From: Paraburkholderia humisilvae
Lineage (GTDB): Bacteria; Pseudomonadota; Gammaproteobacteria; Burkholderiales; Burkholderiaceae
Reading direction: 5' to 3'
DNA: 64,000 bases
NCBI RefSeq assembly: GCF_902859855.1
Contig: NZ_CADIKH010000022.1
Span: 53,185 to 117,184, forward strand
Shown here: in pieces, positions 1-7,747 of the stretch
Numbering within the stretch: position 1 is the first letter of the stretch
How the letters are laid out: every line of letters begins with the position of its first letter
Made by a program: the position numbers and the translations under genes
The notes under the pieces: model-generated
The model's input: the letters and a program-made list of their open reading frames with translations, nothing else
Databases searched by the model: none
Told to the model about the DNA's origin: nothing

Positions 1-1
1 A

Positions 2-283
2 TCGAGCTTCTTCGGCCGCGAGCGCTGCAATGACTTCTCGATCGGCATCGAACTGGAAGGCAGCGACACGACCGCGTTCGAACCGGCGCAATACCTCACC
101 TTGGCCGCACTCTCGCAAGCATTGGCTGCGCACTATCCGATCGACGCGCTCGCGGGTCACTCGGACATTGCGCCGGGCCGCAAGACCGACCCGGGCCCGC
201 ATTTCGACTGGGCGCGGCTGCAACGCGAAACTTCATTTCCCGATCAGTATTTCCCCTATCGGCATCGCCCGACTGCACGGTAA
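2..283 (+). CDS. ampD: AmpD-like 1,6-anhydro-N-acetylmuramyl-L-alanine amidase (3' part)
   Basis: The C-terminal 93 residues of a peptidoglycan-recycling amidase are present; the 5' end lies left of the window. Cytosolic AmpD cleaves anhydro-MurNAc from recycled muropeptides, which indirectly controls beta-lactamase induction. The segment AGHSDIAPGRKTDPGPHF carries the late Zn-ligand histidine and the conserved Asp of the Amidase_2 fold, and the upstream NDFSIGIELEG stretch also fits the family. The gene ends with TAA at 281-283. No terminator is obvious downstream. The symbol is moderately certain because secreted amidases share this fold and the N-terminus cannot be checked. Confidence 0.82.
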   Translation, partial: SSFFGRERCNDFSIGIELEGSDTTAFEPAQYLTLAALSQALAAHYPIDALAGHSDIAPGRKTDPGPHFDWARLQRETSFPDQYFPYRHRPTAR

Positions 284-389
284 GCGGCTGCGACGAAAAC
301 CCGCAAAGCGAGTCTGGGCTTGCTCGTGCGTGAGCCTTGCGCAGGCGCGGCAAGGCGAAATGTCAACCCGCACGGGCTAAATTTTTCGA

Positions 390-417
390 TTGATAGAACG
401 CTAAAGTCCACTATACT
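390..417 (+). promoter_or_regulatory. Predicted nrdA promoter
   Basis: TTGATA at 390-395 and TATACT at 412-417 each match the sigma70 consensus at 5 of 6 bases, with a 16-base spacer. The -10 lies inside the first NrdR-like box, as expected for a repressor that blocks polymerase. The start site would be near 424. Confidence 0.55.
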
Positions 418-454
418 TGGTGCCGTTAAAGCAGTTTTCCACAAGATGTTGTGT
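408..454 (+). promoter_or_regulatory. Tandem NrdR-like boxes upstream of nrdA
   Basis: Two 16-base sites, 408-423 (CCACTATACTTGGTGC) and 439-454 (CCACAAGATGTTGTGT), match the recalled NrdR consensus acaCwAtATaTwGtgt at 11 and 13 positions by my count. Their start-to-start distance is 31 bases, about three helical turns, the usual arrangement of paired NrdR boxes before ribonucleotide reductase operons. The nrdR gene itself is not in the window. Site quality and spacing are seen directly; repression is inferred. Confidence 0.65.
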
Positions 455-903
455 TGATCGGGGCAAGGCACCCGCTTCACGAGCAGGGCGCCGAAAGCAT
501 TACCGGCATTGAAAAAACGCTGAAGTGACGTCCGCGGCTACGTGGCTACAGAGAGGCGGCGCGTCATCCACTTCAACTTCGATTGAAGCTCAGCAACTTC
601 GAAAAAAGGGACCAGCCAGTGATCGCAACACGCATGATGAAGACGCGCGTCCACGCGCCGGATTGGTTTCCGGGTTTGCGTCTTCCTTGCTGTGGGTCCG
701 AACCGGCGATCGCGTTGCGCTGTTCCCGCCGCCGACAACAGGGCGGGCCCGGCGTGTCCGTCGAGCGCTCCCAGTGCGACCTGATCGGCACTCCCCATCG
801 TCGTTTTTATCGAACCCGTACCTCGCTCGCGTCCGCGCCGGCGCAGCGATTGTTTTAATCCGCGGTTACGGCCGCACCATCCCCAGACCAGGAGCTTTTG
901 CAC

Positions 904-3900
904 ATGCAAACGACCGACAACGTGACGACCCGGTACGAGGGCGCACCCACTGGCCTTCCGCTCGCCGGACAGGATCAGGGCGCGCAAGCGCTCGCGCCGA
1001 CGACTTTCGCCGACTATAAGGTGATCCGTCGCAACGGCAGCGTGGTGTCGTTCGAGCCTTCGAAGATCGCGATCGCGGCGACGAAGGCTTTTCTGGCCGT
1101 CAATGGCGGTCAAGGCGCAGCGTCGGCGCGCGTGCGCGAACTGGTGGAGCAGCTGACGCAAAACGTCGTGCGCGCATTGGTGCGCAGCCGCCCGAACGGC
1201 GGCACGTTCCACATCGAAGACATTCAGGATCAGGTCGAACTCGCGCTGATGCGCGGCGGCGAGCACAACGTTGCGCGCGCATACGTGCTGTATCGCGAGA
1301 AGCGCAGCCAGGAGCGTGGCCAGACGCAGGAAGACCAAACGGCCGAGTCGGGCCTGAACGTGACCGACAACGGCGTCACGCGCCCGCTCGATATGAACGC
1401 GCTGCGCGGGCTGATCGAATCGGCGTGCGCGAACCTCGGTGACGCGGTGAGCGCGGAGCCGATCGTCGCCGAGACGGTGAAGAACCTGTACGACGGCGTG
1501 CCGATGAGCCAGGTGTACGACTCCGCCATTCTGGCGGCGCGCACGATGATCGAAAAAGACCCGGCGTACAGCCAGGCCACCGCGCGCATCCTGCTGCATA
1601 CCATTCGCCGCGAGATACTCGAAGAGGAAGTCACGCAGGCGCAAATGGACGAGCGCTACGCCGAGTACTTCCCGCTCTTCATCAAGCGCGGCGTGCAGGC
1701 GGAACTGCTCGACGACAAACTGCTGCAGTTCGATCTGAAGCGTCTCGGCGCGGCGCTCGACGCGAACCGCGACCTGCAGTTCGGCTACCTCGGCCTGCAA
1801 ACGCTGTATGACCGCTACTTCCTGCACGTCGACGGCACCCGCATCGAGATGCCCCAGGCATTCTTTATGCGTGTCGCGATGGGCCTGTCGCTGAACGAAA
1901 TCGACCGCGAAGCGCGTGCGATCGAGTTCTATAACGTGCTGTCGAGCTTCGACTTCATGAGCTCGACGCCGACGCTGTTCAACTCGGGCACGCGTCGCTC
2001 GCAGCTGTCGTCGTGCTACCTCACCACAGTCGACGACGACCTCGACGGTATCTACGAAGCGCTGAAGGAAAACGCGTTGCTGTCGAAGTTCGCCGGCGGC
2101 CTCGGCAACGACTGGACGCGCGTGCGCGCGCTCGGTTCGCACATCAAGGGCACCAATGGCAAGTCGCAGGGCGTCGTTCCGTTCCTGAAGGTGGTCAACG
2201 ACACGGCCGTCGCGGTGAACCAGGGCGGCAAGCGCAAGGGCGCGGTGTGCGCGTACCTCGAATCGTGGCACCTCGACATCGAGGAATTCCTCGAGCTGCG
2301 CAAGAACACCGGCGACGACCGCCGCCGCACGCACGACATGAACACCGCGAACTGGATTCCGGACCTGTTCATGAAGCGCGTCGTCGAAGGCGGCGACTGG
2401 ACGCTGTTCTCGCCGTCCAGCTGTCCGGACCTGCACGACAAGTTCGGCGCCGAGTTCGAAGCCGCTTACACAGCTTACGAAGACAAGGTCGCGCGCGGCG
2501 AGCTGAAGCTGTTCAAGAAGCTTCCGGCGGCGCAACTGTGGCGCAAGATGCTCGGCATGCTGTTCGAAACCGGCCATCCGTGGATCACCTTCAAGGATCC
2601 GTGCAACATCCGCAGCCCGCAGCAGCACGTCGGCGTCGTCCATTCGTCGAATCTGTGCACGGAAATCACGCTGAACACCAGCGACACCGAAATTGCCGTC
2701 TGCAACCTCGGCTCGGTGAACCTGGTCGCGCACATGAAGCAGCTGGCCGACGGTGCGCTCGCGCTCGACCACGAAAAGCTCAAGCGCACGGTCAGCGTCG
2801 CGATGCGGATGCTCGACAACGTGATCGACATCAACTACTACGCGGTCGCCAAGGCGCGTAACTCGAACCTGAAGCACCGCCCGGTCGGCATGGGCATCAT
2901 GGGCTTCCAGGACTGCCTGCACCTGCTGCGCACGCCGTACGCGTCGCAGGAAGCGGTCGAGTTCGCCGACCAGTCGATGGAAGCGGTCTGCTACTACGCC
3001 TACTGGGCGTCGACCGAGCTCGCCGAGGAACGCGGCCGCTATTCGAGCTACCGCGGCTCGCTGTGGGATCGGGGCGTCCTGCCGCAAGACACGCTGAAGC
3101 TGCTCGCGGAGCAGCGCGGCGGCTACGTCGAGGTCGACTCGAGCGAGTCGATGGACTGGACTTCGCTGCGTGCGCGTATCGCGGCACACGGCATGCGCAA
3201 CTCGAACTGCATCGCGATCGCGCCGACCGCGACGATCTCGAACATCATCGGCGTGTCCGCCTGTATCGAGCCGACCTTCCAGAACCTGTACGTGAAGTCG
3301 AACCTGTCGGGCGAATTCACGGTGGTGAACGACTACCTCGTGCGCGACCTGAAGGCACGCGGCCTGTGGGACGAGGTGATGGTCGCCGACCTGAAGTACT
3401 TCGACGGCTCGCCGTCGCGTATCGACCGGATCCCGGCCGACCTGCGCGCGATCTACGCGACTGCGTTCGAAGTCGATCCGACGTGGCTCGTCGAGGCGGC
3501 TTCGCGCCGGCAGAAGTGGATCGACCAGGCGCAGTCGCTCAATATCTATATGGGCGGCGCGTCGGGCAAGAAGCTCGACGAGGTCTACAAGCTTGCATGG
3601 CTGCGCGGCCTGAAGACCACTTACTACCTGCGCACGATGGCGGCGACGCACGTCGAGAAGTCGACGGTCGCGCACGGCGCGCTGAACGCGGTGCCGAGCA
3701 ATGATGGCGGCGCGGGTGGCGCAGGCGGCGGCGCCGGCGGGTTCGGTTTGAACGGTGGCGTGGGTGGCGGTGTGTCGTCGGGCGGTGTGCAGGCGTCGGC
3801 TGTCGCCACGACCCTCGCGGCCAAGTCCGCTCCCGTTGCTGCTGTCGAGGCCGCACCGGAAGCCGACGGTCCCGTCTGCATGATGCGTCCGGGTGACCCT

Positions 3901-3930
3901 GGCTTCGAGGAATGCGAGGCCTGTCAGTAA
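904..3930 (+). CDS. nrdA: Ribonucleoside-diphosphate reductase, class Ia, alpha subunit
   Basis: Catalytic large subunit reducing NDPs to dNDPs with the NrdB radical subunit. The 1008-residue product has an N-terminal ATP-cone (about residues 35-130), a second ATP-cone-like segment (about 160-240), then the barrel domain. SNLCTE carries the Asn/Cys/Glu active-site triad and AVCNLGSVNL a redox cysteine. The C-terminus is the CxxC tail (CEACQ) used for re-reduction. ATG 904 is chosen because AGGAG at 890-894 gives 9-base spacing; an in-frame TTG at 898 is less likely. A very Gly-rich segment (about 3700-3800) lies before the tail. nrdB follows only after about 630 bases. Confidence 0.96.
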   Translation: MQTTDNVTTRYEGAPTGLPLAGQDQGAQALAPTTFADYKVIRRNGSVVSFEPSKIAIAATKAFLAVNGGQGAASARVRELVEQLTQNVVRALVRSRPNGGTFHIEDIQDQVELALMRGGEHNVARAYVLYREKRSQERGQTQEDQTAESGLNVTDNGVTRPLDMNALRGLIESACANLGDAVSAEPIVAETVKNLYDGVPMSQVYDSAILAARTMIEKDPAYSQATARILLHTIRREILEEEVTQAQMDERYAEYFPLFIKRGVQAELLDDKLLQFDLKRLGAALDANRDLQFGYLGLQTLYDRYFLHVDGTRIEMPQAFFMRVAMGLSLNEIDREARAIEFYNVLSSFDFMSSTPTLFNSGTRRSQLSSCYLTTVDDDLDGIYEALKENALLSKFAGGLGNDWTRVRALGSHIKGTNGKSQGVVPFLKVVNDTAVAVNQGGKRKGAVCAYLESWHLDIEEFLELRKNTGDDRRRTHDMNTANWIPDLFMKRVVEGGDWTLFSPSSCPDLHDKFGAEFEAAYTAYEDKVARGELKLFKKLPAAQLWRKMLGMLFETGHPWITFKDPCNIRSPQQHVGVVHSSNLCTEITLNTSDTEIAVCNLGSVNLVAHMKQLADGALALDHEKLKRTVSVAMRMLDNVIDINYYAVAKARNSNLKHRPVGMGIMGFQDCLHLLRTPYASQEAVEFADQSMEAVCYYAYWASTELAEERGRYSSYRGSLWDRGVLPQDTLKLLAEQRGGYVEVDSSESMDWTSLRARIAAHGMRNSNCIAIAPTATISNIIGVSACIEPTFQNLYVKSNLSGEFTVVNDYLVRDLKARGLWDEVMVADLKYFDGSPSRIDRIPADLRAIYATAFEVDPTWLVEAASRRQKWIDQAQSLNIYMGGASGKKLDEVYKLAWLRGLKTTYYLRTMAATHVEKSTVAHGALNAVPSNDGGAGGAGGGAGGFGLNGGVGGGVSSGGVQASAVATTLAAKSAPVAAVEAAPEADGPVCMMRPGDPGFEECEACQ

Positions 3931-4563
3931 CACGGAGTAACGTGCCGGCGGCGGTGCAATCCCGACGCCGCCGGCGCGATCGCAAAGCCGTTGATCGAAG
4001 CGGTCGATGGAGTCAGTCGACATGGCAGTGAGTTCGCAGTGAGTGGGCGTGATGCAGTAGTCGAGTTGCGAGGCGCAAGACGCAACGCGCAAGCAAACGC
4101 GTCGCGCCGCGATACCGATGCCTGTTATCCCGACGTCGCTGCATCGCTCGCTGCCCGATCTGCTTTGAACGGCCTTGAACTGCTTCGTGCGGCTTCGAAC
4201 CGTGCCACAAGCACGGCACACGCGGTGTTCAACGCAGTAGATAACGCGGTACGCGACGGCATCGCGATCCGATCGAGGACCAGCCGAACGAGTCGCAAAG
4301 CACGTTGCTGGCGTCTTTGCATCACCTTCGAAGTGATTGCAAAAGCACCTTCAACACCGCTTCGAAACAACGATCAACGATGAAGTGCAACACGTCGACG
4401 ACACGCATTTCAATCGGGTTCACTGCATCGACCTTCACAGTCTGTTGAACAAAGTGTTGTATGGAGGTCTCAACGTGAATCGAAAACACGCATTTTCATG
4501 AGCGAGCCCTTTTATCGCTCGTGAAAAGATGGTACAAACCGATCTAAATTGATGGTGACATTT
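3931..4563 (+). other. nrdA-nrdB intergenic region
   Basis: There are about 630 bases between two genes that are usually close together. A GC hairpin with 10-bp arms (3944-3953 and 3966-3975, 12-base loop, no T tract) follows the nrdA stop. A short direct repeat GCAGTGAGT occurs at 4025 and 4036. Near nrdB there is a GGAGG-preceded mini-frame (4475-4501) and a small hairpin, GAGCGA at 4500-4505 with TCGCTC at 4515-4520. A 130-codon open frame at 3991-4383 looks like no protein family and is not called. Confidence 0.5.
4475..4501 (+). CDS. Possible 8-codon leader peptide before nrdB
   Basis: GTG AAT CGA AAA CAC GCA TTT TCA TGA would encode MNRKHAFS. It is preceded by GGAGGT (4463-4468) at good spacing, the best Shine-Dalgarno sequence in this gap, and it ends where a small hairpin (4500-4520) begins, 62 bases before the nrdB ATG. 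Whether it is translated or regulatory is inference; it could be chance. Confidence 0.25.
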   Translation: MNRKHAFS

Positions 4564-5832
4564 ATGCTCAACTGGGATGACGAGATCACTGCCGTAACTC
4601 CGTCGAGCGCTTCGCAACAAAACGTGTTGCGCAACGCTGCGGGAACGGCTGTCGGTTCGCAAGTCGAAACGCGTTCCGCTCATCAAGCTCCCTCGGCTCA
4701 GGACATCTTCGCGGGCGACATCGCCGTCGCTCCCGCTGTCACCCGTCTTGCTGACCAGGCCGCAGCGCCGACCGCTGCTTCCAGCGCCACCGCTGCCGCC
4801 GCCGCTTCGTCCGAAGCGCGTGTGAATGTCGCCGACAAACGCATCATCAACGGCCAGACCGACGTCAATCAGCTGGTGCCGTTCAAGTACAAGTGGGCGT
4901 GGGAGAAGTATCTGTCCGGTTGCGCGAACCACTGGATGCCGCAGGAAATCAACATGTCCCGCGACATCGCACTGTGGAAAGACCCGAACGGGCTGACCGA
5001 GGACGAGCGCCGCGTCATCAAGCGCAACCTCGGCTTCTTCGTGACGGCCGACTCGCTCGCGGCGAACAACATCGTGCTCGGCACCTACCGCCACATCACG
5101 GCGCCCGAATGCCGCCAGTTCCTGCTGCGCCAGGCGTTCGAAGAGGCGATCCACACGCACGCGTACCAGTACATCGTCGAGTCGCTCGGGCTCGACGAGG
5201 GCGAGATCTTCAACGCGTACCACGAGGTCGCGTCGATTCGCGCCAAAGACGAATTCCTGATCCCATTCATCCATACGCTGACCGACCCGGCCTTCAAGAC
5301 CGGTACGCTCGAAGCAGACCAGAAGCTGCTCAAGTCGCTGATCGTGTTCGCCTGTGTGATGGAGGGGTTGTTCTTCTACGTCGGTTTCACACAAATCCTG
5401 GCGCTCGGCCGCCAGAACAAAATGACCGGCGCGGCGGAGCAGTACCAGTACATCCTGCGCGACGAGTCGATGCACTGCAATTTCGGCATCGACCTGATCA
5501 ACCAGATCAAGCTTGAAAACCCGCACCTGTGGACGGCGGAATTCCGCGCGGAAATCCGCGAGCTGTTCAAGCAGGCGGTCGACCTTGAATATCGCTACGC
5601 CGAAGACACGATGCCACGGGGGGTACTCGGTCTGAACGCGTCGATGTTCAAGAGCTATCTGCGCTTCATCTGCAACCGCCGTTGCCAGCAGATCGGTCTC
5701 GATCCGCTGTTCCCGAACGAGGAAAACCCGTTCCCGTGGATGAGCGAGATGATCGACCTGAAGAAGGAACGCAACTTCTTCGAGACGCGGGTGATCGAAT
5801 ATCAGACTGGCGGCGCGCTCTCCTGGGAATAA
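4564..5832 (+). CDS. nrdB: Ribonucleoside-diphosphate reductase, class Ia, beta subunit
   Basis: Ferritin-like radical subunit (about 422 residues) that houses the di-iron tyrosyl radical cofactor for NrdA. Metal-ligand helices are visible in FEEAIHTHAY and RDESMHCNF, and the C-terminal peptide EYQTGGALSWE is the usual NrdA-docking tail. Residues 1-90 are an Ala/Ser-rich variable extension. ATG 4564 (MLNWDDEI) is preferred because GGTGA lies 5 bases upstream and related proteins begin this way; the in-frame ATG at 4552 lacks a ribosome binding site. A 13-bp-stem hairpin follows at 6110-6139. Confidence 0.95.
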   Translation: MLNWDDEITAVTPSSASQQNVLRNAAGTAVGSQVETRSAHQAPSAQDIFAGDIAVAPAVTRLADQAAAPTAASSATAAAAASSEARVNVADKRIINGQTDVNQLVPFKYKWAWEKYLSGCANHWMPQEINMSRDIALWKDPNGLTEDERRVIKRNLGFFVTADSLAANNIVLGTYRHITAPECRQFLLRQAFEEAIHTHAYQYIVESLGLDEGEIFNAYHEVASIRAKDEFLIPFIHTLTDPAFKTGTLEADQKLLKSLIVFACVMEGLFFYVGFTQILALGRQNKMTGAAEQYQYILRDESMHCNFGIDLINQIKLENPHLWTAEFRAEIRELFKQAVDLEYRYAEDTMPRGVLGLNASMFKSYLRFICNRRCQQIGLDPLFPNEENPFPWMSEMIDLKKERNFFETRVIEYQTGGALSWE

Positions 5833-6296
5833 ACCTCCCACGCGCCGCGTATGAGATTGATGGGGATGCCGCCGGCAAGGGCCGCGGCATATTGGTTAGG
5901 AGTATGACTGCCTGTGCAGAGCGTGCCGGGCGCCATGGGCGCCCCATGGGTCCCCAACCGGGCCCACAAAGATCAGAGGCACTTTGCGAACCCTTCAGTG
6001 GGATGGGCAAACTTCCCCTTACGAAAAGCTGCGCGCCGGATGGCTAACGCGATCGCGGGCGGCTTGATCAAACGCTTGCCGGCGTCGGTATCCGACGTCG
6101 ACTGGACTTGGCGCGCGGTGTCACGGGACACCGCGCGCCTTACCGTATTCATTAGCGTAAGCGCGTTGGATAGGCGTACGCCGATGAATAGCCCGCTTCG
6201 TAGCGCATGCCCTGAAAAGCGTCCGCGGGAAACGGGTTTTGATGACGAAGGGTGTAGTTTGATTTAACTCTCATCTGAAACCTGAAGGAGAAAATT
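5833..6296 (+). other. nrdB-histone intergenic region
   Basis: These 464 bases contain no recognisable gene. The main feature is the strong inverted repeat at 6110-6139. No clear -35/-10 pair for the histone gene could be assigned. Confidence 0.45.
6110..6139 (+). terminator. Perfect 13-bp hairpin, possible nrdB terminator
   Basis: GGCGCGCGGTGTC (6110-6122) and its exact complement GACACCGCGCGCC (6127-6139) are separated by ACGG. The following bases TTACCGTATTC are only weakly T-rich, so it may be an imperfect intrinsic terminator, an RNA-stabilising hairpin, or a processing site. Confidence 0.5.
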
Positions 6297-6860
6297 ATGG
6301 CAATGGCCAAAAAGAAGCCTGCTGCGAAGAAAGCGGCAGTGAAGAAGGTTGCCGCCAAGAAGGCCGCTCCGGCTAAAAAGGCAGCTGCCAAGAAAGTCGC
6401 GGTGAAGAAGGTTACTGCGAAGAAAGTGGTAGCGAAGAAGGTTGCCGCCAAGAAGGCGCCGGCGAAGAAGGCAGCAGCAAAGAAGGTCGCTGCGAAGAAA
6501 GTCGCAGTGAAGAAGGTCGCAGCGAAGAAGGCAGCACCGGCGAAGAAGACCGCAGCGAAGAAGGTTGCTGCGAAGAAGGCGCCGGCGAAGAAGGCCGCTG
6601 CGAAGAAAGTAGCGAAGAAGGCTGCTGCGAAGAAGGCCCCTGCGAAGAAGGCGGCGAAGAAGGCTGGCCCTGCGAAGAAGGCTGCCGCGAAGAAGGCCGC
6701 TGCGCCTGCGAAGAAGGCTGCCCCTGCGAAGAAGGCTGTCGCGAAGAAGGCTGCCCCGGCTCCGGCTGCGCCCGCTGCATCGTCGGCGCCTGCTTCGACG
6801 GTCAAGACCGCGTTGAATCCGGCTGCTGCATGGCCGTTTCCGACTGGTCCGCGTCCGTAA
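6297..6860 (+). CDS. Histone H1-like Lys/Ala-rich DNA-binding protein
   Basis: A 187-residue protein made almost wholly of Lys, Ala, Val and Pro, with degenerate AAKK/APAKKA/VAAKK repeats typical of the eukaryotic H1-tail-like nucleoid proteins of Burkholderiales. It should bind DNA non-specifically and help compact the nucleoid. The C-terminal ~40 residues lose the Lys repeats and are Ala/Pro/Ser-rich. AAGGAG at 6285-6290, six bases before ATG 6297, sets the start. The repetitive DNA is prone to length change, so the repeat number probably varies between strains. A strong terminator follows at 6967-6999. Function is inferred from composition only. Confidence 0.85.
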   Translation: MAMAKKKPAAKKAAVKKVAAKKAAPAKKAAAKKVAVKKVTAKKVVAKKVAAKKAPAKKAAAKKVAAKKVAVKKVAAKKAAPAKKTAAKKVAAKKAPAKKAAAKKVAKKAAAKKAPAKKAAKKAGPAKKAAAKKAAAPAKKAAPAKKAVAKKAAPAPAAPAASSAPASTVKTALNPAAAWPFPTGPRP

Positions 6861-6940
6861 TAGGCACAAGCAGAGGCACAAGCAGAGCCTCATGCAGTAA
6901 GAGCCGGCGCTGCGCGCATTCAAGGCGCGTGTCGGCTCGG

Positions 6941-6958
6941 TTGAGTAGCGCTACTCAA
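6941..6958. repeat. 18-base perfect palindrome
   Basis: TTGAGTAGCGCTACTCAA is a perfect palindrome nine bases before the terminator stem. With no loop it suits a dimeric-protein site better than an RNA hairpin, though as RNA it could form a short stem. Confidence 0.5.
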
Positions 6959-6966
6959 TCGTCCGT

Positions 6967-6999
6967 CCCGTCGCGGCGTGCTGCGACGGGATTTTTTTT
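6967..6999 (+). terminator. Rho-independent terminator of the histone-like gene
   Basis: CCCGTCGC (6967-6974) pairs with GCGACGGG (6983-6990) across an 8-base loop and is followed by A and eight T residues (6992-6999). This is a textbook intrinsic terminator. Confidence 0.9.
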
Positions 7000-7173
7000 G
7001 CCTGCGCCGTTTCGTTTGTCCATTATGTCCGTTGTATCTGTCAGCGACGGCGGGCAAAAAAAACGCATGCACAGGGGAGGCATGCGTGTGAGGTCGGCCT
7101 GCGACAGCGGTATAAGGCTGCCGCGGCCTGGGAAACGGATAGATCTGCGGCGATGTGCCCGTGGGTGCGCTTG

Positions 7174-7674
7174 TCAGTGAGTCACGCGGGTAATGCCACC
7201 GCTCGAGATCAACCGCACCCGGTCGCCTGCGCGGAAAACCTCGCCGGTGTTCGTTTGGGTGATCGCACGCAGGTCGCCATTGTCGAGACGCACGGTGATT
7301 TCGACGCCGTCGCGCATGGCCGCCGCATTCTCGACCGCGTTACCGGCCACCGCGCCCGCGAGGCCGCCGATGATGCCAGTGACGACCGAGCCGGTGCCGC
7401 CGCCGATCTGGCTGCCAGCAATGCCGCCAATCGCGCCGCCGCCGACGAGGCCCAAGCCCGTCGGTTGGCCGTTGTTCGAGCTGATCCTCACGGGGCGTAC
7501 GCTATCGACCGTCGCCATCCGTACCGTCGCCTCGCGCTGCGCTTGCGATGCGGTGAAGACGTTAGGCGAACTGCTGTTGGACGCACACCCGGACATCGCC
7601 AGCGCGCCGGCGATTGTAAAAGCCACCGATGCGGCGACCGTTAGCCGATTCATCGAACGATTCGTTGTTTTCAT
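7174..7674 (-). CDS. Outer-membrane lipoprotein with glycine-zipper domain (SlyB/PcP family)
   Basis: A 166-residue envelope lipoprotein. The signal peptide ends in the lipobox LAMSGC (Cys about residue 29). A central glycine-zipper (GLVGGGAIGGIAGSQIGGG, then GIIGGLAGAVAGNAVE) of the 2TM type is followed by a small beta domain with EITVRLDNGDLRAITQ. SlyB-like proteins sit in the outer membrane and contribute to envelope integrity. Start 7674 has CTCCC (GGGAG on the coding strand, 7683-7687) about eight bases upstream. It appears monocistronic and converges on the histone gene. The exact role is unknown. Confidence 0.88.
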   Translation of the reverse strand: MKTTNRSMNRLTVAASVAFTIAGALAMSGCASNSSSPNVFTASQAQREATVRMATVDSVRPVRISSNNGQPTGLGLVGGGAIGGIAGSQIGGGTGSVVTGIIGGLAGAVAGNAVENAAAMRDGVEITVRLDNGDLRAITQTNTGEVFRAGDRVRLISSGGITRVTH

Positions 7675-7747
7675 CTTTTACACTCCCGGTGAGTGTGGGC
7701 CTCGACAGGCCCCGAACTTCCTGACGCTATGACTGCCGCGCCGCAAC

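Larger units (their letters stand above)
284..903 (+). other. Intergenic region and long nrdA leader
   Basis: This 620-base stretch between ampD and nrdA holds no convincing gene. The first ~100 bases are featureless. A sigma70-like promoter with two NrdR-like boxes lies at 390-454. From the predicted start near 424 to the nrdA ATG at 904 the transcript would carry an untranslated leader of about 480 nt. I recognise no riboswitch class in it. Small open frames on both strands here have no family resemblance. Confidence 0.6.
6861..7173. other. Histone/lipoprotein intergenic region
   Basis: This 313-base gap lies between convergent genes. It holds an 18-base palindrome (6941-6958) and a Rho-independent terminator (6967-6999). 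The remainder to 7173 shows no gene or clear signal. Confidence 0.5.

Noticed and set aside
538..4221. Very long minus-strand open frame (1227 codons) over nrdA
   Set aside because: It mirrors nrdA codon bias: high third-position GC leaves the antisense frame open. It has an Arg/Val/His-rich composition, no domain, and the plus strand encodes a clear NrdA.
3991..4383. 130-codon plus-strand frame between nrdA and nrdB
   Set aside because: No ribosome site, no domain and composition unlike neighbouring proteins; contains short DNA repeats.
6303..6760. Possible CRISPR or satellite repeat
   Set aside because: The repetition comes from AAG/GCN codons of a Lys/Ala-rich histone-like protein; there are no spacers of constant length.
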